Positions 52,301 through 62,355 of a stretch of 64,000 nucleotides of DNA are shown here, in pieces. Numbering within the stretch: position 1 is the first letter of the stretch; each line of letters starts with the position of its first letter. The DNA lies in NCBI RefSeq assembly GCF_030704535.1, contig NC_081810.1, positions 310,501 to 374,500 of the forward strand, given 5' to 3'. The position numbers were made by a program, and so were the translations under genes. The notes under the pieces are model-generated. The model was not told where the DNA came from. It was given only the letters and a program-made list of their open reading frames with translations, and did not search any database. The DNA comes from Vitis vinifera (lineage: Eukaryota; Streptophyta; Magnoliopsida; Vitales; Vitaceae).

Positions 52301-55300
52301 AAGAGGGTGGAGCTCTTGTGAGGCTAGGGAGGCCTATGGAGTTGGGTTGTAGAAAGCAATAAGTACGATGGGACATCTAGTAACCCCTTTTTTTGGCTTT
52401 GTGGTGGGTGATTGTAAGAAGGTGAGGTTTTGGAAAGACAAGTAGTGTGGAACCACCCCTTTGTGTGAGGATTTCCCTTCATTATTTGCTCTAGCAACTT
52501 CTAAAGAGGCTTGGGTAAATGAAGTTTGGACAACCGTGGGGGAAAGGGAGGGAAGTTGGAGTCCTCGTTTCAATAAACCTTTCAATGATTGGGAGTTGGA
52601 AGAAGTGGAAAGGTTGTTTTGTTGCTTGGATGAGAAGAAGGTTTCAATAGACCTTTCAATGATTGGGAGTTGGAAGAAGTGGAAAGGTTGTTTTGTTGCT
52701 TGGGTGGGAAGAAGGTTAGTGTGGATGAGGAGGATAAGGTGAGGTGGATGGATTCAAAGGATGGGATTTTTTCGGTAAAATCTTTATATAGGGCTTTGCA
52801 ACCAGTTTCTCTTGCTTCTTTGCCTTCGAAGATTATTTGGAACTCTTGTGTGCAACCCAAATTAAGCTTCTTTGCTTAGGAGGCTTCGTGGGGAAGAGTT
52901 CTAACCTTGGACTGTTTGCAAAAGAGGGGTTGGGCTTTAGCTAATAGATGCTTTCTATGCCAAACATGTGAGGAGTCGATTGATCACCTCCTCCTTCATT
53001 GTGAAAAAACAAGGGAAGTGTGGATGTTACTCCTTTTTTTATTTGGTGTATCTTGGGTATTTCCTTTTTCGGTAAAGGAAACCCTTTTAGGGTGGAGGGG
53101 CTCTTTTGTGGGTAAGAAGAGGAAGGTGGCGTGGCAAGTGGGATCATTATGCTTGTTTTGGGTTATTTGGAAGGCAAGGAATAAAATTGATTTTGAGGAT
53201 AGCGTGTTGTCCATCCAAAGGCTGAAAGCTTCTTTTATGTATTTACTTTGGTCGGAAACCAAATTGTGGATAAAAAATGGTCCTTCGACCTTAATAGATT
53301 TTGTAGATTGGGTGTGTTCGCGATGAAGGAGAAGGTTTTTTTGTTTTTTCCTTGTTGTTTTGGTTCCTTTTGTAAGGGGGTGAGTGTCTCTTTTCTGTAA
53401 TTCTGTGGGTCGTTATTTTAGCGCCTCTTTGCAATACATTTTTTGCTTATTGATAAAAAAAATATATATACAGCTGCATTATCAATCCTTTTCCTTTCTT
53501 CACTTGACATATGTCTTTTTCTCTTCCAACAGAGGTTTATCATCTTCCTTCCTATCTTTTTCCATTCGTATTTCAATTTTAGTGTATTTTGATTACCATG
53601 GATAGAAAAAACATTGGGCCAATTCAAACTTATGCTTCCATGAATATATTCCCAAGATTGAACTAAATACCATATCATTAGTTGGAAGTTAATGTTAAAC
53701 ATTCAAGTGAGCGGCTTTAGTTAATGTAGGGGTCCTAGGGGTACACCAAGAAGACACAATGCTTAGATGTGGTAAGGAACCTTATATGAAATTAACTAAA
53801 CCTGGAATGTGAATGAAAATATTATTTGGGTCTCATAAACTATTTAAACTCCAACTTAAACAAAATGTTGCTTCCTAAGGAGGAATGAATTATTTCAGTT
53901 CCAGTTTTAATAGGTTTGCTATATGCTATTGGTCTTACATGTTTTGTTCTAATGCTTTCCATAAGTGGTTATTTTCTTTGTTGCCCTTTCGTTACTCTTC
54001 TTATTACTGGAGGCATGAACCAAGTTTTTGTTCCTTGTCTTTCAGAAGCAGAAGTTCTTTCAGCTCCTCCAAAGTTGGTTTATGGCAAACTAATTTTGCG
54101 GTAAACTTCTAATTATATAAGTAATTAATTTTCACTTGTGTGCATCTGTGTGTGAGAGAGGGACAAGGAGAGCTAACTGTGTTTTATGCCTTTTTGCAGT
54201 TTCACGAGGAAACTTTTGGTTGCAGTTGTGGATAAGTGGAACAGTCATGTGCTTGTTATTGACAAAGTTGCCCCACCAAATTGGAAGGTCTGTTTTCCAG
54301 TTTTTATTGCATCTGTTTTCCAGTTTTTTATTGCATGACATGCTGGGGTTGTACTATCCTGGCATGGTTCTTTATGTTTAAGAATTGCTATAATTTTTGG
54401 GTCACAACTTTAATAATAGAGGATTTACCTATCAAAAAAAAAAAAAAAAACTTCAATAATAGAGGATTTATTTTCCAGGTGTTATGTTTTTCTTCTTTCT
54501 TGAAATGTCGACATCCATTCCTATCTTCCCTGCCATGTAAATGCATGGCTTATAAAGGGAAAAAAGAAGTAAACTTGTATGCTGAACCCGTGTTAAGTTC
54601 TCTGTTCAACTGTTTAGTTTATTAAAAAATATGATAAGAAAAAAAACACGTCATCCAGAACATAGAAGTAATAAAAAATTGGAAAATTTTCAACTTGATT
54701 AATATTTGTATTCTCATGTATAAATATGATTGTTGGTGCTATTGTTATATTAATATACGAGTATGTATGTTTGTTTCTAACTTCGATGATATGTTGTCCC
54801 TTCAAGTTTAGACTGCTTGATTTGATTCCATGTGTGTCATGTTTAGCATTTCATCTTGAGACAACTAGTCCAAGCCTGTAGAAGGGAAAATGGTTGTGGC
54901 AGACAGCCAGTTAGAACCTTTAGTTGCATGTTACATAACTGAACCCTGGTGGCATAGATTAAGGCTCTGTTGAGCTGTGCTGAGATATGAATGTATACAC
55001 GATTAGATGTATAATTTTCTGGTTCTATATAATTAGATAGACTATTAATTCATCTCCAACCAAGGTGAGGGAGCACAAACTTAATGCTCTTACTTGTAAC
55101 ACATGCTCTATTGGTTGGTAGCATTGTATTGTTTGAATATCACATCTATGTATGCCTCAAATTGCTATTTTTTCTTTATAAGTAGTCTAGTCTATGTATC
55201 CAAGCTTTTTTTCTTCCCTTTTATTCCAAGATTTTGCTTTTACTTTCTTGATCTGCAGAACTTAGCCACTGTATTCCTTTCCTTTTTTCCCATGATTTCT

Positions 55301-55752
55301 TATGGATCTTGACATCTGTAAGCTACTCATTAGAATTTAGATCAACGAATTTGATAATATGACCCTTGTTAATCTACCAACACCACAAATATCTGATATA
55401 AATTTTTTATTGATGTACTCAGAATGAGCCAGCAGGCAGGATCTTGGAGCTCTGTATTCTCCATTTAGCAATGTCTGAAATAGCTGTACTTGGAACACGA
55501 CACCAGATTGTTATTAATGAAGTAAATTCTTTTTCCTTTTCATTATCTTTTAGTCATGATCTTCCCGTCAAGTGCATTTCCACATCACTTACACTTATTT
55601 GGCTGCTCATGAAGGCTGTTGATCTTGCAAAACGGTTCTGTGATGGGGCAGCACCCCGTATCATTAACGGCTGTCTCAGGACCTTTGTCAAGGACCTCGA
55701 AGGAACTGGTATAACTCGAGCTTCAGAAACTACACAAGAAGTGGTCAGTTGA
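49345..55752 (+). CDS. NusB-domain transcription antitermination factor-like protein, predicted plastid
   Basis: Seven exons, 49345-49619, 49712-49788, 49898-50032, 54046-54100, 54200-54287, 55423-55521 and 55615-55752, join in phase to give 288 residues. The first ~55 residues are Ser/Leu/Thr-rich and poor in acids, like a chloroplast transit peptide. The NusB fold follows: [20 protein letters not shown], then [54 protein letters not shown] and FVKDLEG near the end. The spacing matches NusB proteins, with a plant-specific insertion (about 118-180) between the first helix and the rest. Bacterial NusB binds boxA RNA with S10 in rRNA antitermination; the Arabidopsis counterpart I recall is At4g26370. 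A plastid transcription or RNA role is inferred. Intron 3 (4.0 kb) hosts a LINE and intron 5 a tail-only LINE insertion. Confidence 0.88.
51350..51366 (+). repeat. left target-site duplication of the 51.4-kb LINE
   Basis: TATATATACAGCTGCAT, 17 bp, is repeated exactly at 53463-53479 after the LINE's A-run. Confidence 0.9.
51367..53462 (+). mobile_element. 5'-truncated L1-type LINE in intron 3 of the NusB gene
   Basis: A 2.1-kb insertion between 17-bp perfect target duplications, in the sense orientation of its host. It starts inside the reverse transcriptase: [10 protein letters not shown], then [20 protein letters not shown] with the catalytic F-A-D-D box, [24 protein letters not shown], and [15 protein letters not shown]. 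The C-terminal zinc-binding module follows ([18 protein letters not shown] and [17 protein letters not shown]). It ends TGCTTATTGATAAAAAAAA. ORF1 and the endonuclease are absent. The frame is broken several times, including by a 74-bp tandem duplication at 52568-52715. It cannot be autonomous. Confidence 0.93.
52568..52715 (+). repeat. 74-bp tandem duplication inside the LINE
   Basis: Units 52568-52641 and 52642-52715 are nearly identical, each carrying CTTTCAATGATTGGGAGTTG and GGAAAGGTTGTTTTGTTGCT. 74 is not a multiple of three, so the duplication itself shifts the LINE frame. Few differences separate the units, so it arose recently relative to the LINE family. Confidence 0.9.
53463..53479 (+). 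repeat. right target-site duplication of the 51.4-kb LINE
   Basis: An exact copy of 51350-51366 directly after the poly(A). Confidence 0.9.
54406..54470 (+). mobile_element. tail-only LINE insertion with target duplication, NusB intron 5
   Basis: The 22-bp target beginning AACTTTAATAATAGAGG (54406-54427) is repeated with one mismatch at 54449-54470. Between the copies lies only CCTATC plus an A-run (54428-54448). CCTATC-poly(A) is exactly the 3' terminus of the 20.9-kb LINE, so this looks like reverse transcription that aborted after a few LINE bases. Confidence 0.8.
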
Positions 55753-57480
55753 TTGAAAGCATTTGGAAGCTCCTCTTTGCTATTCCACTTTTAACTCCTG
55801 CAACCCGAGTGGATGGAAGAACCTCAATCTGAGCAACTGTTTAGTTTGAGAAAATTTTCCTTGTATTCCTTCTCTCATGGTGGAACTCTGCTGAGTTGTA
55901 TGATTTATATATGATTTCATGAGACAGAAGAGAACCCCTTCGGAGATGGGTGAACTTTAGTACTTAAAAATAGAACAGAATATTGTATATGATGATGATG
56001 ACAGAGTCTGATATGGATATTCAATATTGAGTTATTCATCGTCTCCTTTCCTCCCATTTGGTCACAAACATTCCGTTTTAAGATGCATTTTCTAAGAATT
56101 TGCAGGAACACTTTTCTAGTAAAACTATTTCCAGGAGGGAAAATTGGAGAGAGTTTCTTGTGAGTCTTTCTTGTGAGTCTCCATTTTTCTTGGTGGGGTT
56201 GTGGAAACTCCACCATTTCTTTCCAGTTTGCTGCAATTATTTTTTGGGTAGTTTCTACAATTGGGAAAAACCCAAGATCCAAAAAATATTTTCGAGTTCA
56301 AAGGAGTCAACAAAAATGATTGTGAGTTGGGCCTTGGTGGTTCCACAATTAGTTTTCGGGTTCTCAAGCAGGCTTATAAGAGAGCTGTAAAATATACTAT
56401 AAAGGACATGCCCGAAACTATTTTTGAAAATAATTTTCTAATTTGAGAAATCTTTGTTTTTGTTGAGTATTTTGATGAATAGTTGAAGCTATGAAAAAAT
56501 ATTTTAGGAATTTTTTTCATAACTTATAGAGAATAAATAATTAAAATTTATTTTTAAAAACAGACTTTGGTGGGTTGTGAATATAGAATCTCGGGCTTTG
56601 TTTGAATTTTGTTTTGAAAAATAGAAATGGCAGAAACTTTTATACGAAATGTTTAAATTATCTTCCATCTATAAAAATTATTTTAAAATAATAATTTTTA
56701 ATATTTTAATTTTTTTTAATCAGTTTTTTTACAAATTTATTATTATTTTTTATTTTTTAAAATAAAACATAGAAAATGTATAGCTTCAGAAAAAAATATG
56801 GATTTCTTTAGTTTTTTTTAAGATATAAATAAATTATGTTTTAATTTTTAATACAATATTTTATTTCAAGAGATATTAAGAAAATGGAAACAAATTTTTT
56901 TTTATATTTGATTTATTATTAAAAAAACATGAAAAATAAATCAAATTAATTGTTTAAATTTAATTTTTATATGAAAAATATATATTCAATAATTTATTAA
57001 TTTGAAATTTATTTTTATTTTGAGAAAGTAGTGATTCCTAAGTGTGTGAATCAAACTTAGGAATTGATATAATTTAGGAATGGCAATAGGACGGATTCGG
57101 AACAGGTCGCCCTCATCCTAACTCCGTTTCATTTATTAAAACATAATTCACATACCCTTCCCGTTTAGTTTTTTTTAAAAAAAATTACTTTTAAAATTTT
57201 TAATTACATTAAAATAAATATATTTTATAATATTATATTTTTTATAACTTATTTTATTAAAATTTTTTATTATTATCTATATATTAAAAATAGTAAAATA
57301 AAAATTTAAATTAAATTATAGATATAAATTTAATAATAATAATAAATTATAGGTAACTTATTTTAATTACATAAACCCCGTCCCATTAGGGGTGGGACGG
57401 GACGGATATCCGAAAAAACTCGCCGTATTGTCATATATAAATTGCAAATTTTTTATTTTACACCTAAGAGTGGGGTCCAC
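55753..57480. other. NusB 3' UTR and AT-rich intergenic region
   Basis: The NusB trailer probably extends a few hundred bases. After 56.4 kb the sequence is nearly pure AT, then a MITE at 57079-57434. No gene is seen: the open frames at 55.9-56.45 kb overlap on both strands without protein-like features. Confidence 0.55.
57079..57434. mobile_element. MITE with GC-rich inverted ends and AT core
   Basis: The left end ATGGCAATAGGACGGATTCG and the right end, read in reverse (ATGACAATACGGCGAG), are inverted repeats. GC-rich subterminal blocks (CCCGTCCCATTAGGGGTGGG on the right) flank a 200-bp core almost free of G and C. This matches a widespread plant MITE layout. It ends about 90 bp before the telo-box of the snoRNA gene. 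Confidence 0.6.
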
Positions 57481-57521
57481 CTCTGAATAGAATTGCATTC
57501 GAATACGACGCCGTATCAAAG

Positions 57522-57561
57522 CTAGGGTTTTGCGACTGGGGCTGTTTCATCCTCTATAAAA
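57522..57561 (+). promoter_or_regulatory. telo-box and TATA box of the snoRNA gene
   Basis: CTAGGGTTT at 57522-57530 is the reverse complement of the AAACCCTA telo-box, which is typical of plant snoRNA and ribosomal-protein promoters. TATAAAA follows at 57555-57561. A start near 57585-57595 is expected. A second GCTAGGGTT lies at about 57622. This is an RNA polymerase II-type arrangement. Confidence 0.7.
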
Positions 57562-57717
57562 CGGAGCAGCCGAAGCCAGAACAATAACAAAAGCCTCTCT
57601 CGTCTGTTCTTTCTCTGATCTGCTAGGGTTAAGGAGGTAGGCGCTGCCGCCATAGTCTATGATCCCTTCGCTGCATATTTATCTCTGTTTCTTCTGGTTA
57701 TTGCTGTTTTTCGCAAA

Positions 57718-57786
57718 GCCTAATATTGCAATTCCTTGATGGATTCAAACAATATGGATCAAGGAATCTATCGTTAGGCAACATTA
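57718..57786 (+). ncRNA. candidate H/ACA snoRNA hairpin
   Basis: A lower stem GCCTAA (57718-57723) / TTAGGC (57774-57779) and a perfect 10-bp upper stem ATTCCTTGAT (57731-57740) / ATCAAGGAAT (57758-57767) enclose an internal loop with 7 and 6 unpaired bases, like a pseudouridylation pocket. ACA follows at 57781-57783, with three bases (TTA) after it and 13 bases between the upper stem and the ACA box; this is close to the 14-16 typical of H/ACA RNAs. I did not find a clear H box or a good 5' hairpin, and the target is unknown. Confidence 0.5.
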
Positions 57787-57945
57787 ATCTTGTGCTTCTG
57801 CCTTTAGCTCTGATTATTCTTCTTCTTTTTTTCTCTTCTGAAACAAATCCATAGAATTTTTCGGTGACAAGGTAGATACATCATACATTTGTTATGTCTA
57901 TCTCTGATTCGCATCCCTTTTTTCGCTTTTTATTAGAATTTTGAG

Positions 57946-58039
57946 TGGGAATGGTGGAGGATGATGAAAAAAATCAGACGGATTCCCAATGATTTAAACC
58001 GTGATATCATAACCAGCTACTTCTGACTCGCCATTCCCA
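57946..58039 (+). ncRNA. C/D box snoRNA predicted to target 25S rRNA
   Basis: A perfect 9-bp terminal stem TGGGAATGG (57946-57954) / CCATTCCCA (58031-58039) brackets a canonical C box ATGATGA (57961-57967) and D box CTGA (58023-58026). Directly upstream of D, AACCAGCTACT is complementary over 11 bases to AGTAGCTGGTT of 25S rRNA, recalled from the conserved CTAGTAGCTGGTTCC segment. The fifth base before the D box (58018) pairs with an adenosine (AGTA), so 2'-O-methylation of that A is predicted. A D' guide is not clear. I have not matched it to a named family. Confidence 0.8.
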
Positions 58040-58117
58040 TCTCCTCTCTCTCTGTTTTTGTTTTTTAGGTTTTTTATTTTATTTTTTCCTGTGAGTACCA
58101 TTTTTTGGGGTAATTTT

Positions 58118-58200
58118 GGCCCGTGAGGAATGATTAATATTTGCTACTCTTGATGGATGACTCCATCTGATGACCACTTTCCACCAAGATCTCTGAGGCC
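58118..58200 (+). ncRNA. U24: C/D box snoRNA U24 homologue
   Basis: Two guides match the known U24 target region of 25S rRNA. AATATTTGCTACT (58136-58148), before a D'-like TTGA, is complementary to AGTAGCAAATATT. CCACCAAGATCT (58181-58192), before the D box CTGA (58193-58196), is complementary to AGATCTTGGTGG. These two targets adjoin in 25S rRNA, as for animal and yeast U24. The D+5 rule gives the C in AGATCTTGG and the A in GTAGC, which correspond to the yeast U24 sites Cm1437 and Am1449. A C'-like TGATGA lies at 58168-58173. The C box is weak: GTGAGGA at 58123-58129 fits the short GGCC/GGCC terminal stem, and ATGATTA at 58130-58136 is an alternative. Confidence 0.88.
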
Positions 58201-59990
58201 GCTCTTTCTTTTTCATTTTCGCAGTTTGATTTTTTTTCCACCTTTTTTTCTTCCAAAAATTATCCAGATCTTTATATTTAAATTTTTTTTGCAATCTAAT
58301 TTTTGAAAGGCAATTAAATCCTAACCCTAATGTCGCCCCGTTCTAGTAACTAGTCCCAAGCTTCTATCAAATTGAATCTATGGATCGGATAATAAGAATT
58401 TATCAATTTGCCCTATTGGACCGTAAAGAGAGAGAACGCGAGAGAATTGGTTATATATCATTTAAGCTTTGCTACAAAGCTGAGATATGACGCTATGATC
58501 TGTCTATGCCTTGATGCCTTTGTCCACATAACTAAGCCTTAACAAAAGTTCCCCATTATCTTTGCATCACATTTAAGATGTTTTCCTCATTTATGTTTAA
58601 TTAAAACGGTTTAAGAGCTTCACGGTTTAAGAGCTTCGATGTGAAGCTTAACATTTCCGGTTTTTTATTTTTATAATGATTTTTTAAAAAGATATTTAAA
58701 AAAAATTAAATTCATTTGTTTTATTAAATTTCTATTAGACTTATTATATTTTTTATTTTAAAAAATAGAAAATATAAAATACATCCAACATACTACTTGA
58801 TATTTAAATATCATTTTGTTAAAGAACTTATGTTTGCTTTTATTAATAATGTTTTCTTTAAAATAGTAGATATAGAAAAAATATTGCTATTGTTTTAATG
58901 AAGCTACTGTTTTGATAATATATTATATAGTAAATAAATTATTATTATATAATACAAAAGAGATCTTGGAAAAAAAATCATCTATCTTATATAAAAGAAT
59001 GTTTTTTAAAAAAAATTACGTAACAATTTATTGTTGAAGAATAGAATTTTCCTAAATTAGTCATAGCATTGGTTAAAAAGTTAAATATTTTGATTTATTT
59101 TACACAAGCAAATTTTAAAATAAGTAATAAATAACAAGCAATTTAAAATTTAAAAATAAATTGTATTAACAAATTCCTTAATTTTATTTTCAAATTCAAT
59201 TCTAATAGTTTTTTAAGAGTTTGGTTTCCAGTGATTTTACGAAATGTTTTTATAATCCGTTTATTAATGATTTTATGAAGTATTTTTAATTTTAATAACA
59301 CTATAAAATTTTAATTTTTCAAATATTATTAAACTAAAAATATTTTTTTTAATTAATTAACAAATTGTGTTTTATAGTGATTTTAACAGGTGTTTATAAT
59401 CTTTTTTAATAATTAAAAATTTTAAGTAAAACATACTTTTAATTTTAAAAAATGTTTAAAAATGCTTTAAAAAGTATTTATATTGTTTTCGATAACGGTG
59501 CTAAAAACACTTTTATAAGAAACACTTTCATTAAAATCACTTTAAATAAAAAGAAATGTTAAACACATTTTTTGTTTTGGCAAAATCAGTAATGAGACTC
59601 GGATTAAATAAAATAGGATGAAAATCCAATTAAATTCATTTAAATATACATAAATTTTTTAAAAATTATACCGACAACAACACTTTGGTCACTTATATAT
59701 TAGTTTTTGTTTTTGCCCTTTATACTTAAAAAGCTTTTCAGGGCGTTTTTTTTTCAAAAAAGTTTTGAAGCGACTTATGAAAAAACTAGTTTATATTTAA
59801 TAAATTTTTATTTTTCACCATCTTTCCTCCAAATCTTAAAATCAACAAGTGTCCTAGAATATAACTCAATTTAGTGTACAAGTTCCTTGTTGAAGTTAAA
59901 AGCAATTTTCTACTTCTTAAAATAGATTTGAAAGATATAAATGCCTATATAGATACTATTTTTTAATACAATTTTCCATTTCAAGTATAG

Positions 59991-60064
<74 letters not shown>

Positions 60065-60520
60065 AAAAACATGATTTTTCATACTAGCATTCCTTTTAGA
60101 TTATTAAGAGAAATAATTAGAAATATAAAAAATAATTTTAAAACTTTTACATTAAAAATAGCAATGTACCTTCAAGAATAAGTTGTTTTTTTTTTATTAG
60201 TATTATAAATTCTCGAAAAAGAAATACCTTACTACTAGACACAGCCCATTGGGTCATTAACGTCAGCCCTTTCACCGACCCGTCCCGAGAGAAGCCGTGC
60301 CCGAGGAACTCTCCAACAAAAAAGTGCTACGAAATTACAAATATACCCAGAAAATGCATCGTACAACAGGGAAAAGAAGTGAGGTCAAAATAGGAAAGAA
60401 AAGGTAGGGCTGGGCGTTAAGATCCAGCCTCCGCCTCCACAAATTCCAGATCTCTCTCTCCAAGGAACCACAACAAAGAGCTCTTCCCCTCTCTCTATAT
60501 CTCTCCCCCCACCCTCTTTC
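58201..60520. other. AT-rich intergenic region with (TA)n tract
   Basis: Downstream of U24 there is a small hairpin (AGCTTTG / CAAAGCT near 58464-58482) and a 17-bp tandem GGTTTAAGAGCTTC repeat at about 58608-58640. After that comes nearly pure AT sequence, with many ATTTTAA/TTTAAAAAT words but no gene. Confidence 0.5.
59994..60061. repeat. (TA)~34 microsatellite
   Basis: An uninterrupted TA dinucleotide run of about 67 bp, expected to be length-variable and able to form cruciforms. Confidence 0.95.
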
Positions 60521-60529
60521 TCTTTCTCC

Positions 60530-60665
60530 ATATAAGCCTCTCCATACAAATCTTTTCATATAAAACCACTTCTCCTTTCAAAATTTTGCCGCTCTCCTCC
60601 TCAATTCTTCTCCCACTCTCTCCCCGCAGATTTTCGAGCCTTCCAAACCCTAATTCCAACCCAAG
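60530..60665 (+). promoter_or_regulatory. TATA motifs and leader of the TBP gene
   Basis: CCATATAAGC near 60529 and CATATAAAACC near 60557 are TATA-like. A pyrimidine-rich leader follows, ending in CCCTAATTCCAACCCAAGG. A leader intron is likely, because several hundred bases separate this leader from the ATG at 60969. A possible donor is AAG|GTCCGA at about 60666, and a possible acceptor is GATGTAG near 60908. These are weak choices. Confidence 0.4.
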
Positions 60666-60968
60666 GTCCGATCCCCACCTCTGTTTCTTCAGATCTTGTC
60701 TTCGCTCAACTCTAATTCGATTTTCTTGATGTTTAATCGGTTCAAGATTGTTATAAACTAATAATGATATCCGAATTCCCTGGAATTAATTTTTTTGACA
60801 ATTTTTTTTTATTAATTTGTGTATGGGAAGTTAGGGGTTTGTCATTGTTTGTGTAATGTCTGTATTTTTGGTTGAAAGAATTGTTGATATGGGTGATTTG
60901 GATGTAGAGGAACAGCTGGTGTTTGATTTGGCGGAGAGGTGGGAACAAAGATTGGTAGTGATTGAAGA

Positions 60969-62355
60969 ATGGCGGATCAAGTTTTGGAAGGGAGCCAACC
61001 GGTGGATCTCTCCAAGCATCCATCTGGAATCATACCCACGCTCCAGTAAGTTCCGGATCTTCTCCGTCTCTTTTTGTCTATTCGAACCCACGGAAAGGAG
61101 AATCAGAGAAAAGAGGGGAGTCCTGAGATTGGGGTCTCTTTGTTCATTCGAAATTGATTAATAATTTTTCTTAAAATCGATTCGGGGAAGGCCACAACAA
61201 CGTAATTTTTGTAGGATTGTCTCTTTAGCAACAATACAATTGCCCATGTTATTGACCCGGGTTTGGGATAGGAATTGATGCTGAAACCGAACATGGCCAC
61301 TGTCTACATATGTTTCTAGATTTGACCTATAAATATTCATGTGAAAAAAGAAAAAAAGAAAAAAAATTCTATCTCATGTTTCGAGTTGAATGGTTAATTA
61401 ATACCTATGCTTAGCACTCAAAGATCATTCAATATGATAAAACATGATAAAATCGGAAATACCCTTTATCTCATACTTCTCTTTCGATACATAATCTAAT
61501 GTTTTGCAAAAAAAAAACAATAAAGAATTTTCTCATGTCAAATTCATGCCATGCTATTATTACTTAATATTTGTATTTCATATGGTGAAGGCATAGTCTG
61601 CTTTTTTCTATCAAATAAAAAACTCATTGGCGCCAAGTGTGATGGAACGCTAGACGTTTGGTAATTGTTCCTCCGACCAGGATAAAAGATCACCATGATT
61701 GAATCTTGGACTTTGCAACAGCCATATGGCCACCTGCAATGGTTTTCATGTCCAGAATTTCAGAAACTGTAGTATTTGTTTCTCTTTCTTTTACTATAGT
61801 ACTGATAAAAATAAATGGGGCAATGTTTGTGTATCTAGGAATATTGTGTCTACAGTCAACTTAGATTGCAAATTGGATCTCAAGGCCATTGCATTGCAAG
61901 CTCGAAATGCAGAATACAATCCAAAGGTATGCTAACTGTATATTTTCTTGAATCCTCTTTTATTTTGTATGTTGAAGTTTACAGAGCTTCACCGTTTTGG
62001 AGATTCTTTACCAAGCATGGCTTCTTTATTAAGCATTGATGCTGGTTGCTTCTCTTGGACATTTTTTAATCTTCGTACGCATCCAGTCAAGTGTGTGAGG
62101 ACGATCTTGCCCATTTCAGTGAGAATGGCTTAAGCCTGCTAATGCTGTTTTAATTGTTATAATCTTGGAACCTTAGATGGCTTGATCAACATCTTAACCT
62201 TGTTCCTATTGGAGGAATTTTTTTTCTTTCCCTATTTGTTGCCAGTTTTTTTTATGTATTTTAAATTTATGATGTTCCTGCAGCGTTTTGCTGCCGTAAT
62301 CATGAGGATAAGGGACCCAAAAACCACGGCTTTGATATTTGCTTCTGGAAAGATG
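60969..62355 (+). CDS. TBP: TATA-binding protein (TBP), 5' exons only; gene continues past the window
   Basis: TBP is the DNA-binding core of TFIID and of the corresponding Pol I and Pol III factors. Three exons are visible and in phase: 60969-61045 ([20 protein letters not shown]..., the short plant-type N-terminus), 61839-61926 ([20 protein letters not shown]..., the start of the first saddle repeat) and 62284-62355 ([24 protein letters not shown]). Together they encode the first 79 residues of about 200. The next expected exon ([21 protein letters not shown]) is not found in the remaining 1.6 kb, so it must lie beyond the right edge. The known residues match plant TBP almost without change. 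All donors and acceptors are canonical. Confidence 0.95.

Noticed and set aside
52134-52860. Minus-strand open frames over the 51.4-kb LINE
   Set aside because: Antisense shadows; the + strand carries the reverse-transcriptase and zinc-binding motifs.
58440-58545. Further snoRNA downstream of U24 (hairpin AGCTTTG/CAAAGCT, then ATATGA)
   Set aside because: No second hairpin or well-placed ACA, and no C/D boxes with a stem.
59994-60061. (TA)n as a replication origin or matrix attachment site
   Set aside because: A dinucleotide run alone does not support such a role.
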